Shown here: piece by piece, positions 1-7,395 of the stretch
Position numbering within the stretch: position 1 is the stretch's first letter
Layout of the letters: every line of letters starts with the position of its first letter
Source: 40CM-2-70-7 sp035631315
Lineage (GTDB): Bacteria; Gemmatimonadota; Gemmatimonadetes; Gemmatimonadales; GWC2-71-9
Reading direction: 5' to 3'
Assembly: GCA_035631315.1 (NCBI GenBank)
Contig: DASQIZ010000085.1
Location: 29,680-93,679 of the forward strand
Length of the DNA stretch: 64,000 nt
Translations under genes and position numbers: made by a program
Notes under the pieces: generated by a model
Database searches by the model: none
The model's input: only the letters and a program-made list of their open reading frames with translations
What the model was told of the DNA's origin: nothing

Positions 1-575
1 CGAACGAGAGCTGGTTCCGGCGCGCGCTCGGGGCCGGGACGATGCCGATTCTCCTGCATGTCTCGAACTTCCGTCCGGTGAAGCGAGTGGTGGACGTCGT
101 GCGGATCTTCGCGGGCGTCCGCCGGGTCATGCCGGCGATGCTGGTGATGGTGGGGGACGGCCCCGACCGCGATGCCGCGCAAGCCGAGGCCGACGCGCAG
201 GGGCTCAAGGGCGACGTCCGGTTCCTCGGCAAGGTGGACAATGTGGCCGACGTGATGCGGGGAGCTGACCTGTTTCTGCTGCCGTCGGAAGCTGAGTCGT
301 TCGGGCTTGCGGCGCTCGAGGCGATGGCCTGTGGGGCACCGGTGATCGCGTCCAACGCCGGCGGACTTCCCGAAGTCGTGGTGGAGGGAGAGACCGGATT
401 TCTGTCGGCGCCGGGCGAAGTCAACGCGATGACGGCAAACGCCCTGAACGTGCTGCAAGACACCGGGCTCGCTGCGAAGATGCGCGCCGCCTCGGTGGAG
501 CGCGCCCAGGCGTTCTCCGTCGACAAGGTCGTGCCGCAGTACGAAAAGCTGTACGAAGACCTCCTCCGTGCTTGA
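1..575 (+). CDS. bshA: N-acetyl-alpha-D-glucosaminyl L-malate synthase BshA (3' part)
   Basis: The reading frame is open from base 3, so the gene starts before the window; about 190 C-terminal residues are present. It is the nucleotide-sugar-binding half of a GT-B, family 4 glycosyltransferase. The segment HVSNFRPVKRV is characteristic of BshA, followed by the acidic EAESFGLAALEAMACG donor-binding motif typical of GT4 enzymes. BshA transfers GlcNAc from UDP-GlcNAc to L-malate, the first step of bacillithiol synthesis in the cytoplasm. The stop overlaps the next gene by 8 bases. Another GT4 enzyme is possible, but the SNFRPVKR signature makes BshA the best call. Confidence 0.85.
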   Translation, partial: NESWFRRALGAGTMPILLHVSNFRPVKRVVDVVRIFAGVRRVMPAMLVMVGDGPDRDAAQAEADAQGLKGDVRFLGKVDNVADVMRGADLFLLPSEAESFGLAALEAMACGAPVIASNAGGLPEVVVEGETGFLSAPGEVNAMTANALNVLQDTGLAAKMRAASVERAQAFSVDKVVPQYEKLYEDLLRA

Positions 576-1389
576 CCTGCTCCGACTGGTTCGGGCTCAC
601 AATCTGGTCGTTGCAGGCGCAGGCGTTCTTGCCGGCGGATGGATCGCGCTCGGTCACCTCGCCGTTCCGGCTCCGCTCGCCTGGGCCGCACTCTCAGGCG
701 CGGGACTCGGGATGGCGGCGAACGTCCTCAATGACATCTGGGATGAAGCGGGAGACCGGACCAACACCCGCACCGATCGTCCACTGGCGTCGGGGCGCAT
801 GCGCCGTGGCACCGCCGACCTGCTGGTGCTCTGGGGTGCGTTGGTCGGGCTTGGAAGCGCCGCACTGGTCGATGGCACGGTCTTCGGATTTGCGGTCGTC
901 GCCCTCACCCTGATGGCGGCCTATTCCCCGACGCTCAAACGGTGGGGACTGGCCGGGAACCTCACCGTCGCTGCGGTCGCGGGGTTCCCGCTGATGTACG
1001 GAGCGTTGGCGGTGGGGCAGGGTGGGGCAGGGCTGGTTCCCTGGGTGCTGGCGGCGTGGCTCCATTTCGGACGCGAAGTCGCGAAGGACCTGATCGACGT
1101 GCCGGGGGATCGCGTGCTGGGCCGCCGCACCGTGCCCATTCTTTCCGGTGAGACGGCCGGCCGGAATGTCGCACGCGCCGCCCTGTGGAGCTTCATTCCC
1201 GTGAGCCTGGCCTTGCCTGCGATCGCGGGATACGGGTGGTGGTATTTCGTGGTCGCCGTCTTCGCCGACGTGCTGGTGTGGAGCGCCGGCCGGGCCTTGT
1301 CCCGGTTGCGCATCGCCGCGGCCGTCTCGCACGCGAAACTCGCCATGCCGATCGGCGTGGCCGCACTCGTACTCGGGAGGGTGGCGTGA
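568..1389 (+). CDS. UbiA-family prenyltransferase
   Basis: A 273-residue polytopic membrane protein starting at GTG inside the end of bshA (frame cttGA overlap). It has the two aspartate-rich Mg-diphosphate motifs of the UbiA superfamily: NDIWDEAGDRTN near residue 55 and KDLIDVPGDR near residue 175. The rest is hydrophobic helices. These enzymes attach an isoprenoid chain to an aromatic or polar acceptor in the membrane. The sequence resembles the geranylgeranylglycerol-phosphate synthase-like branch, but the acceptor cannot be read from sequence. The neighbour uppP also handles polyprenyl phosphates. Family assignment is firm; substrate unknown. Confidence 0.85.
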   Translation: MLDLLRLVRAHNLVVAGAGVLAGGWIALGHLAVPAPLAWAALSGAGLGMAANVLNDIWDEAGDRTNTRTDRPLASGRMRRGTADLLVLWGALVGLGSAALVDGTVFGFAVVALTLMAAYSPTLKRWGLAGNLTVAAVAGFPLMYGALAVGQGGAGLVPWVLAAWLHFGREVAKDLIDVPGDRVLGRRTVPILSGETAGRNVARAALWSFIPVSLALPAIAGYGWWYFVVAVFADVLVWSAGRALSRLRIAAAVSHAKLAMPIGVAALVLGRVA

Positions 1390-2171
1390 CCTGGTGGCAA
1401 GGTGTGATTCTCGGACTGGTACAGGGACTCACGGAGTTCCTGCCGGTCTCCAGCTCGGGACACCTGCGCGTCGTCGAGGTCCTTACCGGCGTGAAGGCGC
1501 CCGGCGTTTTCGTCGAAGTTTCCCTGCACGTCGCCACGCTCTTCGCGGTGCTGGTGGTGTATGGCGCCCAGCTCTGGAGCATCATCCGCGGCCTGCTCAC
1601 CGGTGACCGGGCCTCTCTGCGGCGCGCCGGTCTTCTCATCATCGCGACCATTCCCGCCGCGGTGCTCGGCGTTCTGTTCCACAAGCAGGTGGAGGAAGCG
1701 GCCACCAGCCTCGTGTTCATCGGTATCTGTTTCATCGTCACGGGGCTTGCCCTCTGGTCCACGAAGGGCCGGACCGGCACGCGGCCGGAGCCAACCTTTG
1801 GTGGGGCGGTCGGGATCGGACTCGCGCAGTCGGTCGCTGCGCTCTTCCGCGGGATCTCCCGGTCGGGCTCGACGGTGACCGCGGCGCTTTGGGTCGGCCT
1901 CGACCCCACCGCGGCGGCGGAGTTTTCCTTTCTGCTCTCGATTCCCATTATCGCGGGCGCCGCGCTGGTGGAAGGGCGGCATGCGACCGTGGATATCGCC
2001 GCGGTCGGGGCAGGCTCCCTGGCGCTGTCGTTCGCGGTCGCGTTCGTCGCCGGGATCTTCAGCATCCGGTTTCTGGTCGCCATGCTCAAACGGGGTCGCT
2101 TCTATCTCTTCGCTCCCTACTGCTGGGCGGCGGGGCTCTTCGTGATCGCGTACGGACTGTGGCATCCCTGA
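1386..2171 (+). CDS. uppP: Undecaprenyl-diphosphatase
   Basis: UppP (BacA) dephosphorylates undecaprenyl diphosphate, recycling the lipid carrier of peptidoglycan and other surface polymers. The 261-residue protein starts at GTG 1386, overlapping the preceding TGA. It begins with the family motif GLVQGLTEFLPVSSSGHL, carries the second conserved motif FRGISRSGSTV near residue 160, and is otherwise a chain of membrane helices of the usual length. The start chosen gives the standard short N-terminus; longer forms would run inside the upstream gene. Translational coupling with the UbiA-type enzyme suggests a shared prenyl-lipid role. Confidence 0.95.
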   Translation: MTWWQGVILGLVQGLTEFLPVSSSGHLRVVEVLTGVKAPGVFVEVSLHVATLFAVLVVYGAQLWSIIRGLLTGDRASLRRAGLLIIATIPAAVLGVLFHKQVEEAATSLVFIGICFIVTGLALWSTKGRTGTRPEPTFGGAVGIGLAQSVAALFRGISRSGSTVTAALWVGLDPTAAAEFSFLLSIPIIAGAALVEGRHATVDIAAVGAGSLALSFAVAFVAGIFSIRFLVAMLKRGRFYLFAPYCWAAGLFVIAYGLWHP

Positions 2172-2911
2172 CCCTGGATGGAATCCCCGGCGCGGCGCTC
2201 GCCAAGCGCTGGGGGGTTCCGCAGGCCGGCGTGTTCGATTCGCTGGGTTCGACCCTTGATTCGATTCACGAGCTGGGTGGTCGCGGGGCACCGTCGGGCA
2301 CGGTCGTCATCGCCGAAGTGCAAACAGCGGGTCGGGGGCGTGACGGGCGCACGTGGCGGTCTCCGGTCGGCGGTCTCTGGCTCGGGGTCTTGCTCAAGCC
2401 GCAGTCGTCGGATCTTGGGGTCTATTCGATTCGTGTCGGGCTCGTGGTCGCCGACGCGATCGACGAGCTCCTCGGGCGGCCGGTTGCGCGTGTGAAGTGG
2501 CCGAACGACGTGGTGCTGACCGACCGGAAGGTCGCAGGGATCTTGTGCGAAGGGCGCTGGCAAGGCGACGCGCTCCAGTGGCTCGCGATCGGCATCGGAT
2601 GCAACGTCGCAAACGAGATTCCTGCCGACGTGGCCGACCGCGCCACGCGTCTCATCGACCATCGCCCCGGGGTTACCCGCCTCGATCTGTGTGACCGGCT
2701 GGTACCGGCATTGCCTCGCCTGGGGGCGGCGGGGCTCCGGCTCACCGATGCCGAGGTCGGGGCATTCGCGTCCCGCGATTGGCTCGCGGGCCGGGACATC
2801 CGCCTCCCCCTGGCGGGCCGGGCCCGGGGGCTCCGGGCTGACGGCGCGCTGATGGTGGAAACCGCCCGTGGCGCCGAGGCAGTTCGTGAGGGGCATGTCG
2901 AGCTTGCGTGA
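2159..2911 (+). CDS. birA: Biotin-[acetyl-CoA-carboxylase] ligase
   Basis: A 250-residue biotin protein ligase that charges biotin as biotinyl-AMP and attaches it to carboxylase subunits. Visible motifs are GRGRDGRTW (biotinyl-AMP loop, about residue 59) and KWPNDVV (active-site strand, about residue 115), followed by the small C-terminal SH3-like domain. There is no N-terminal helix-turn-helix, so it is a monofunctional ligase rather than a repressor. GTG 2159 overlaps the uppP stop by 13 bases. It lies directly before coaX, a common pairing of cofactor genes. Confidence 0.93.
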   Translation: MASLTLDGIPGAALAKRWGVPQAGVFDSLGSTLDSIHELGGRGAPSGTVVIAEVQTAGRGRDGRTWRSPVGGLWLGVLLKPQSSDLGVYSIRVGLVVADAIDELLGRPVARVKWPNDVVLTDRKVAGILCEGRWQGDALQWLAIGIGCNVANEIPADVADRATRLIDHRPGVTRLDLCDRLVPALPRLGAAGLRLTDAEVGAFASRDWLAGRDIRLPLAGRARGLRADGALMVETARGAEAVREGHVELA

Positions 2912-2929
2912 GGTAGATTTGGCGCGCGT

Positions 2930-3709
2930 ATGCTCCTTGCCCTCGACGTCGGGAACACCGAAACCACGCTGGGCCTGTTCGACGGGGACCGGCTGACGCA
3001 CCACTGGCGCCTGACCACCACGGTGCAGCGCACGCCTGATGAATGGGGCGGGGCGCTCACGTCCTACCTCACCCAGGCCGGCCATTCCACGGATGAGGTC
3101 CGCGCCGCCATCGTGGCGTCGGTAGTGCCGCTGGTGGCTCACGCACTGGGCGAGGGGATCCGGATCGCCGTCGGGCAGTCGCCGACGTTCATCGACGCCC
3201 GCTCCACGCTTCCGATAACCCTCGATGTGGATGAGCCGCTCACGGTCGGCGCCGACCGCATCGTGAACACGCTCGCGGCCTCGCAGGTTTATAAGGACGA
3301 TTGCATCGTCGTGGACTTTGGTACGGCCACGACCTTCGACTGCATCACCAGGGATGGCCGCTTCATCGGAGGCATCATCATGCCCGGTGTCGTGACGGCC
3401 GCGAACGAGCTGGTGCGCAAGACGGCGAAGCTGCCTGCCGCGGAGTTGTCCGCGCCCGCGCACGCCATCGGCCGCCGCACCGAGGATTGCATCCGGTCGG
3501 GCGTGCTCTTCGGCACGGCCGAAGCGATCGACGGACTGGTCCGCCGGGTGCGTGCCGAGTGGCCAGGGGGGCGGACGCCGCGAGCCGTTGCGACCGGTGG
3601 GTTGGCGACGCTCATCGCGCCGCTGTGCAAGGAGATCAGCGGGACCGATCCCGATCTCACGCTCACCGGACTTCGGTTGGCCGCGGGTGTGCTGGGGCTG
3701 AAATGGTGA
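2930..3709 (+). CDS. coaX: Type III pantothenate kinase
   Basis: CoaX phosphorylates pantothenate, the first step of coenzyme A synthesis. The 259-residue protein has the ASKHA-fold phosphate loop LDVGNTETTLGLF at its N-terminus, the pantothenate-binding region around GADRIVNTLAA, and the second phosphate motif VVDFGTATTFDCI. Length and motif order match the family. A possible -10 box, TAGATT at 2914-2919, lies 10 bases before the ATG, but no matching -35 box was found. The ATG of the next gene overlaps the end. Confidence 0.95.
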   Translation: MLLALDVGNTETTLGLFDGDRLTHHWRLTTTVQRTPDEWGGALTSYLTQAGHSTDEVRAAIVASVVPLVAHALGEGIRIAVGQSPTFIDARSTLPITLDVDEPLTVGADRIVNTLAASQVYKDDCIVVDFGTATTFDCITRDGRFIGGIIMPGVVTAANELVRKTAKLPAAELSAPAHAIGRRTEDCIRSGVLFGTAEAIDGLVRRVRAEWPGGRTPRAVATGGLATLIAPLCKEISGTDPDLTLTGLRLAAGVLGLKW

Positions 3710-4623
3710 CGGACGCCAGAACCCTCAACACGTGGCGCCGGTGGGGCTACGGAACGCTGCCGGGCGACGCGTTTTCGTATGTCCTGCACATGCGGCCCGC
3801 CGAGTGGCCGATCATGGCGGGGCACACGGCGCTCGGCTACCTGCTGGCCGTCGGCTGGTCGGGAGCGAGCTCGGGCCGGCAGCTCGGCTCCGCGCTCTTC
3901 GCCTTGTTCCTCTGGGTGATCTGTCTGAACGGCGGGACCCTCGCGATCAACAGCGTCTACGACAAGGACGAAGGGGACGTCGGCTACCTCAACTCGCCGC
4001 CGCCCTTGCCGAAGCATCTCCTGATGTTCAGCTGGATCCTGCTCGGCGCGGGGCAGGTGCTCGCCTTTGCCTTGCCGTGGGGATTCCGGCTCGCGTATGC
4101 GATCTGCTTCGTGATGTCGGTCGCGTATTCGGTGCCGCCGTTGCGGCTCAAGGCCGTGGCGGGTCTGGATTGGGTGATCAATATGTGGGGGTTCGGGACC
4201 CTGACGCCCTACGCGGCCTGGGCCGCCACCGGCCGGACTCTGGATCTCGGGCACGCGATCATTCTCCTGTCGTTCTGCGCGCTATTCGCGGGACTGTATC
4301 CGCTCACCCAGCTATACCAGCTGGAAGAGGACCGGAAGCGTGGGGACCGCACCTTGGCCATCCTATTCGGGCTCGAAGCGAGCCTCTGGCTGGCGACCGG
4401 GTCCGTGGTACTCGCGTTCGGCGGCCTGTCCTGGGCCTCCGATATCCTCGGCCGGCCGGCGGGCCTGATTTACGTCGCCCTCGCCGCGTGGCTGGTGGTC
4501 CTGTTCCCGTGGATCCGGCAACAGAGCGTTTGGACGCCGCAACAGCACCAGCGCGGGATGTACTGGGCGCTAGGAGCCTGGGCGGTGACGGACGTGGCCG
4601 TCCTGCTCGTCTTTGCGCGATAG
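3703..4623 (+). CDS. UbiA-family prenyltransferase (second copy)
   Basis: A 306-residue membrane protein starting at ATG 3703, which overlaps the coaX stop. It has a UbiA-type first aspartate motif, INSVYDKDEGDVGYL, near residue 80, and the second acidic loop around QLEEDRKRGDRTLA near residue 207, with hydrophobic helices throughout. It differs clearly from the UbiA protein at 568-1389, so the two are not recent duplicates. It could act in quinone, chlorophyll or heme-type tail addition, or on archaeal-like glycerol lipids. The acceptor is not identifiable from the sequence. Confidence 0.8.
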   Translation: MVTDARTLNTWRRWGYGTLPGDAFSYVLHMRPAEWPIMAGHTALGYLLAVGWSGASSGRQLGSALFALFLWVICLNGGTLAINSVYDKDEGDVGYLNSPPPLPKHLLMFSWILLGAGQVLAFALPWGFRLAYAICFVMSVAYSVPPLRLKAVAGLDWVINMWGFGTLTPYAAWAATGRTLDLGHAIILLSFCALFAGLYPLTQLYQLEEDRKRGDRTLAILFGLEASLWLATGSVVLAFGGLSWASDILGRPAGLIYVALAAWLVVLFPWIRQQSVWTPQQHQRGMYWALGAWAVTDVAVLLVFAR

Positions 4624-4671
4624 GCTTGTTAGATTGACCATCGGACCCCTAAGACCCGAGGAGCTGTACTG

Positions 4672-5289
4672 ATGTCGGCGACCGCCACTCCCACCATGAC
4701 CGACCGTACCGAGCTGCCGCACGTGCTGATCAGCGGCACCAAGCTTGGCGTGCTTACTGCGGTGTGGGTCGTGCTCTATCTCGTGATCTGGCGGTACGTC
4801 CCGGGCGCCACCGGGGGCGTGATCAACTCCGTGGTGGTGCTCCTCGGGGGTCTTTCCATGGCGCTGCTGCCGGCGCATTGGACCGGCGCCCGGCATACCG
4901 AAGGGATCGCCGGGGCGGCGGGCGTGGGCCTCTTCGCCACGGTCGTGTTCTCCGCCATCGACATCATCGTGCTCCGCCCGATCCACGCCTATCCGTGGAC
5001 CTGGGACGCGATCGGTGGCAATAGCACGTGGTGGTACCTCCCGACCTGGTGGCAGCTGGGGACGTTCATCTCGTGGCAGGGCGCGATGCTGACCGCCGGC
5101 CGGAACTCGAAGGGACCGTCGACGCTCGCCGCTCTCGCGCTGCCCCTCGTGGTCGGGGCCGTCGTGATCGGCGAGGTGGCGCATCTGATGGGGTTCGGAT
5201 TCACGTCCATGTACCCGGTCGCGATCGGCCTGGGCTTTGCGATCATCCTCACCGTTCTTGGAGTTGCCGCCATCGCGCGGAAGGCGTGA
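4672..5289 (+). CDS. Unknown integral membrane protein
   Basis: I do not recognise this 205-residue protein. After a polar N-terminal stretch of about 22 residues it has about five hydrophobic segments (roughly residues 24-42, 52-66, 80-103, 160-178 and 183-202). A tryptophan-rich loop (WTWDAIGGNSTWWYLPTWWQ) sits between helices 3 and 4. The start is supported by a strong GAGGAG ribosome site 8 bases before the ATG. It is translationally coupled to the next small membrane gene. Confidence 0.7.
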   Translation: MSATATPTMTDRTELPHVLISGTKLGVLTAVWVVLYLVIWRYVPGATGGVINSVVVLLGGLSMALLPAHWTGARHTEGIAGAAGVGLFATVVFSAIDIIVLRPIHAYPWTWDAIGGNSTWWYLPTWWQLGTFISWQGAMLTAGRNSKGPSTLAALALPLVVGAVVIGEVAHLMGFGFTSMYPVAIGLGFAIILTVLGVAAIARKA

Positions 5290-5585
5290 CGGTCGAAGGC
5301 GGGGGAGGCGTGCCACGCTGGCTCGCGCACTTCCTGCTGGTCGTCGGTTGGCTCCTCACGCCCCTGTGCGCGTGGGGAGCTTCTTATTTCGGGCTCTGGA
5401 TCGGAGCGAAAGTCGGCGTGCGCTTTTCGGGACCGGGCGCCATGGTCGGGGTAGCACTGGGGATCGCATTCGCGTCCGGCTTCGTGACGCTGGCGCTGTG
5501 GGTGCGAATGATGCGCCGCTTCCCCCACTGGCTGGCCCATCGAATGGCTCCCCGCCCATCCCAGGAGAATCGTGCGACGGAATGA
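5286..5585 (+). CDS. Small two-helix membrane protein (AtpZ/AtpI-like?)
   Basis: A protein of 99 residues with two hydrophobic helices (about residues 13-38 and 50-73) and a basic C-terminus ending in RMAPRPSQENRATE. GTG 5286 overlaps the preceding TGA; a second GTG at 5310 is possible. The helix-turn-helix pattern with glycines resembles AtpZ/AtpI-type ATP synthase accessory proteins, but no diagnostic residue is visible and no ATP synthase genes are near. Treat as unknown. Confidence 0.55.
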   Translation: MTVEGGGGVPRWLAHFLLVVGWLLTPLCAWGASYFGLWIGAKVGVRFSGPGAMVGVALGIAFASGFVTLALWVRMMRRFPHWLAHRMAPRPSQENRATE

Positions 5586-6588
5586 CGTCGGTATCCTGAT
5601 CACGGTCCTCTGCGTGGCGGCAACGCCGGTCGCCGCGCAGGGGGAGATCGAGTTCCGGTACGGCCGGTGGTACCGGGGCGGCCATGGCGCGACCTACGAG
5701 TTTCGTTCGCACTCTCCCCTCACCGGCGTTGTTTCGCAGACCTTCGGTGCGACGGTACTCGTCAACGACCGGCTGGGACGCCGGCAGGCGTTTTATGGCG
5801 GGGGATGGGAAGCCCATCTCTTCCGTGGCTCCTACACGTTCGGCCCGTACGCCTTGCTCGGCGTCGCGCTCGGGCTCTCCACCGATACGTCGAAGCAGGC
5901 GCTGGCGGCATTGTGGAGTGTCGGCGGCGGACTCGAGTGGCGTCCCTTCGACCGGTTCGCCCTCGGCATCGAAGGCCGCTATCGCGACGAGGACCGCGGA
6001 CCGCGCGGGTTTTGGGCGGGTGGAGGGAGTCCGCGGAAAGGGTTCTCCCTATCGCTCGGGCTCGCGATCGGCCTCGGCGGTCACGGAGGCGGCATGGCGG
6101 AACGGTCCGCAGCCGTCCAGGGCGCCCCGGCGGTACCGGCCGTCGAGAACACGCCGGTGCCCAGCAATGCGCCTCCGCAGCCCCCGGCCACGATTTCGGG
6201 AAGTGCCGCGGGAGTGGTGCAGACCGCGCTCGACGTGCTGGGCACGCCCTATCAGTGGGGCGGAACGGCGGCGAACGGGTTCGACTGCTCCGGATTGATA
6301 CAATACGCGTACGGTCAGCACGGAGTGCGTCTGCCGAGGATCAGCAGGGACCAGGCGCATGCGGGTACGGAGGTGCCGCCCGTGGTAGAGGCGCTCCAGC
6401 CGGGAGACATCCTGCTTTTTTCCGCCAGCCCCGGCGCCGGCGTGACGCACGTGGGCATGTACGTGGGAGAAGGGAAGTTCATTCACAGCGCGAGCGGTGG
6501 CGTGAAAATCTCGCGTCTGGACCGTAGTGACTCGGACGGCGCGTACTGGATTCCGCGCTGGGTGGGTGCCCGGCGCATTCTTCCATGA
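5572..6588 (+). CDS. Secreted NlpC/P60 endopeptidase with N-terminal barrel-like domain
   Basis: A 338-residue protein starting at GTG 5572. Residues 1-23 form a signal peptide ending ATPVAAQ. Residues 25-165 alternate in the way of an outer-membrane beta-barrel (FRYGRWYRGG, GPYALLGVALGLS, GIEGRYRDE, FSLSLGLAIGLGG). A proline/alanine linker (about 175-205) leads to an NlpC/P60 domain with catalytic Cys239 in NGFDCSGL, His293 in VTHVGMY and His305 in IHSAS. Such domains cleave peptide cross-links in peptidoglycan. The combination with a barrel-like domain suggests a cell-wall hydrolase tethered at the outer membrane. The start of the next lipoprotein gene overlaps the stop. Confidence 0.85.
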   Translation: MRRNDVGILITVLCVAATPVAAQGEIEFRYGRWYRGGHGATYEFRSHSPLTGVVSQTFGATVLVNDRLGRRQAFYGGGWEAHLFRGSYTFGPYALLGVALGLSTDTSKQALAALWSVGGGLEWRPFDRFALGIEGRYRDEDRGPRGFWAGGGSPRKGFSLSLGLAIGLGGHGGGMAERSAAVQGAPAVPAVENTPVPSNAPPQPPATISGSAAGVVQTALDVLGTPYQWGGTAANGFDCSGLIQYAYGQHGVRLPRISRDQAHAGTEVPPVVEALQPGDILLFSASPGAGVTHVGMYVGEGKFIHSASGGVKISRLDRSDSDGAYWIPRWVGARRILP

Positions 6589-6968
6589 GGCGCCGATGGC
6601 TCGCGGCGGTGGTCCTCGGCGCCGCATGCGCCGGGAACCGGAATCCCGCCGGCTCCCCAAGCCCCCTTCGCGGTTATGACATCGTCATTCGCGGGCGCGA
6701 TTCTCTGAGTCAGGCCATGCTCGGCGCGTTCACACGGGCTGGGTATGCCGTTCGGGACGACGTCCGCGGGGGCGGTCATTCGGCGGCCGCTCTGGTCTGG
6801 TGGAAGTACGTGGACCAGGACGGGCGGGGGACCCTCGAGGCTCAGGTGGCCGATACCCGCCGGGGGAATGTGCTGGCGGTGGCTACGATCCCCTCCGATA
6901 CGCTCGCTGGAGACCTGGCTGGCCGCGCCCAGCTCCTCGTCAAAGCCCTCCTCAACCCATCCCCTTGA
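6585..6968 (+). CDS. Small putative lipoprotein
   Basis: A 127-residue protein starting with ATGA overlap to the preceding gene. The N-terminus MRRRWLAAVVLGAACAG is a basic and hydrophobic signal with a lipobox-like LGAAC, giving Cys15 as the lipidation site. The remaining region contains an alpha/beta pattern with SLSQAMLGAFTRAGYAVRDD and is similar in layout to small assembly or copy-number lipoproteins, but no family is recognised. The stop lies inside the -35 box of the groES promoter. Confidence 0.7.
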   Translation: MRRRWLAAVVLGAACAGNRNPAGSPSPLRGYDIVIRGRDSLSQAMLGAFTRAGYAVRDDVRGGGHSAAALVWWKYVDQDGRGTLEAQVADTRRGNVLAVATIPSDTLAGDLAGRAQLLVKALLNPSP

Positions 6969-6993
6969 CTCTCGCCCGTAAACGGGAGAGAAT
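6965..6993 (+). promoter_or_regulatory. groESL promoter
   Basis: TTGACT at 6965-6970 and GAGAAT at 6988-6993 are 17 bases apart, a good sigma70-type pair. Transcription would start near base 7000, immediately upstream of the CIRCE operator. A 7-bp hairpin (6983-6989 with 6994-7000) overlaps the -10 box; its role is unknown. Confidence 0.6.
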
Positions 6994-7003
6994 TCTCCCG
7001 TTG

Positions 7004-7030
7004 CTGGCACTCAACTATTGAGAGTGCTAA
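7004..7030 (+). promoter_or_regulatory. CIRCE operator (HrcA site)
   Basis: Inverted repeat CTGGCACTC - 9 bases - GAGTGCTAA. The right arm matches the CIRCE consensus exactly and the left arm matches 7 of 9. It lies between the promoter and the groES start, where HrcA binding represses chaperonin transcription until heat or misfolded protein titrates GroEL. hrcA itself is not in the window. Confidence 0.93.
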
Positions 7031-7067
7031 CAATATCACAAGCAATCACTTAGTCCTTGGAGACGGT

Positions 7068-7379
7068 ATGGCGACCGGAAGCAAGGGTGGGAAGCAGAAG
7101 CTGCTCCCGCTGGGCGATCGCGTAGCGATCAGGCCGGCTGAGGAGACGGAGACCATGAAGGGGGGCCTGTACATCCCCGACACCGCGAAGGAAAAGCCGA
7201 TCCAGGGTGACGTCGTCGCCGTGGGTCCCGGCCGGACCGAAAAGGGTGAGAAGGTGCCGATGGAGCTGAAGGTGGGTGACCGGGTGATCTACGGAAAGTA
7301 CTCCGGCACCCCGGTGGAGCTCGACGGTGAGGAGCTCATCCTCATCAAGGAATCCGACGTCATCGCGAAGCTCGGTTAA
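7068..7379 (+). CDS. groES: Co-chaperonin GroES
   Basis: The 103-residue lid of the GroEL folding chamber. LLPLGDRVAIRPAEETETMKGGLYIPDT contains the conserved first strand and the mobile loop, and the protein ends in ELILIKESDVIAKLG. The ATG is preceded by GGAG at normal spacing. It forms an operon with groEL, 16 bases downstream, under CIRCE control. A short extra lysine-rich N-terminus (ATGSKGGKQK) precedes the usual start of the fold. Confidence 0.98.
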   Translation: MATGSKGGKQKLLPLGDRVAIRPAEETETMKGGLYIPDTAKEKPIQGDVVAVGPGRTEKGEKVPMELKVGDRVIYGKYSGTPVELDGEELILIKESDVIAKLG

Positions 7380-7395
7380 GGGGAGAGACCAACAG

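Noticed and set aside
921..2291. A 456-codon open frame on the minus strand
   Set aside because: It crosses the UbiA, uppP and birA genes, which have firm family motifs; the translation is low-complexity and Arg/Pro-rich.
4634..4660. TTGACC before the 4672 gene as a promoter
   Set aside because: No acceptable -10 box at 16-18 bases; the gene has a strong ribosome site and is probably read from the upstream operon.
6983..7000. Hairpin CGGGAGA...TCTCCCG as a terminator before groES
   Set aside because: There is no T-tract and it overlaps the groES promoter -10 box.
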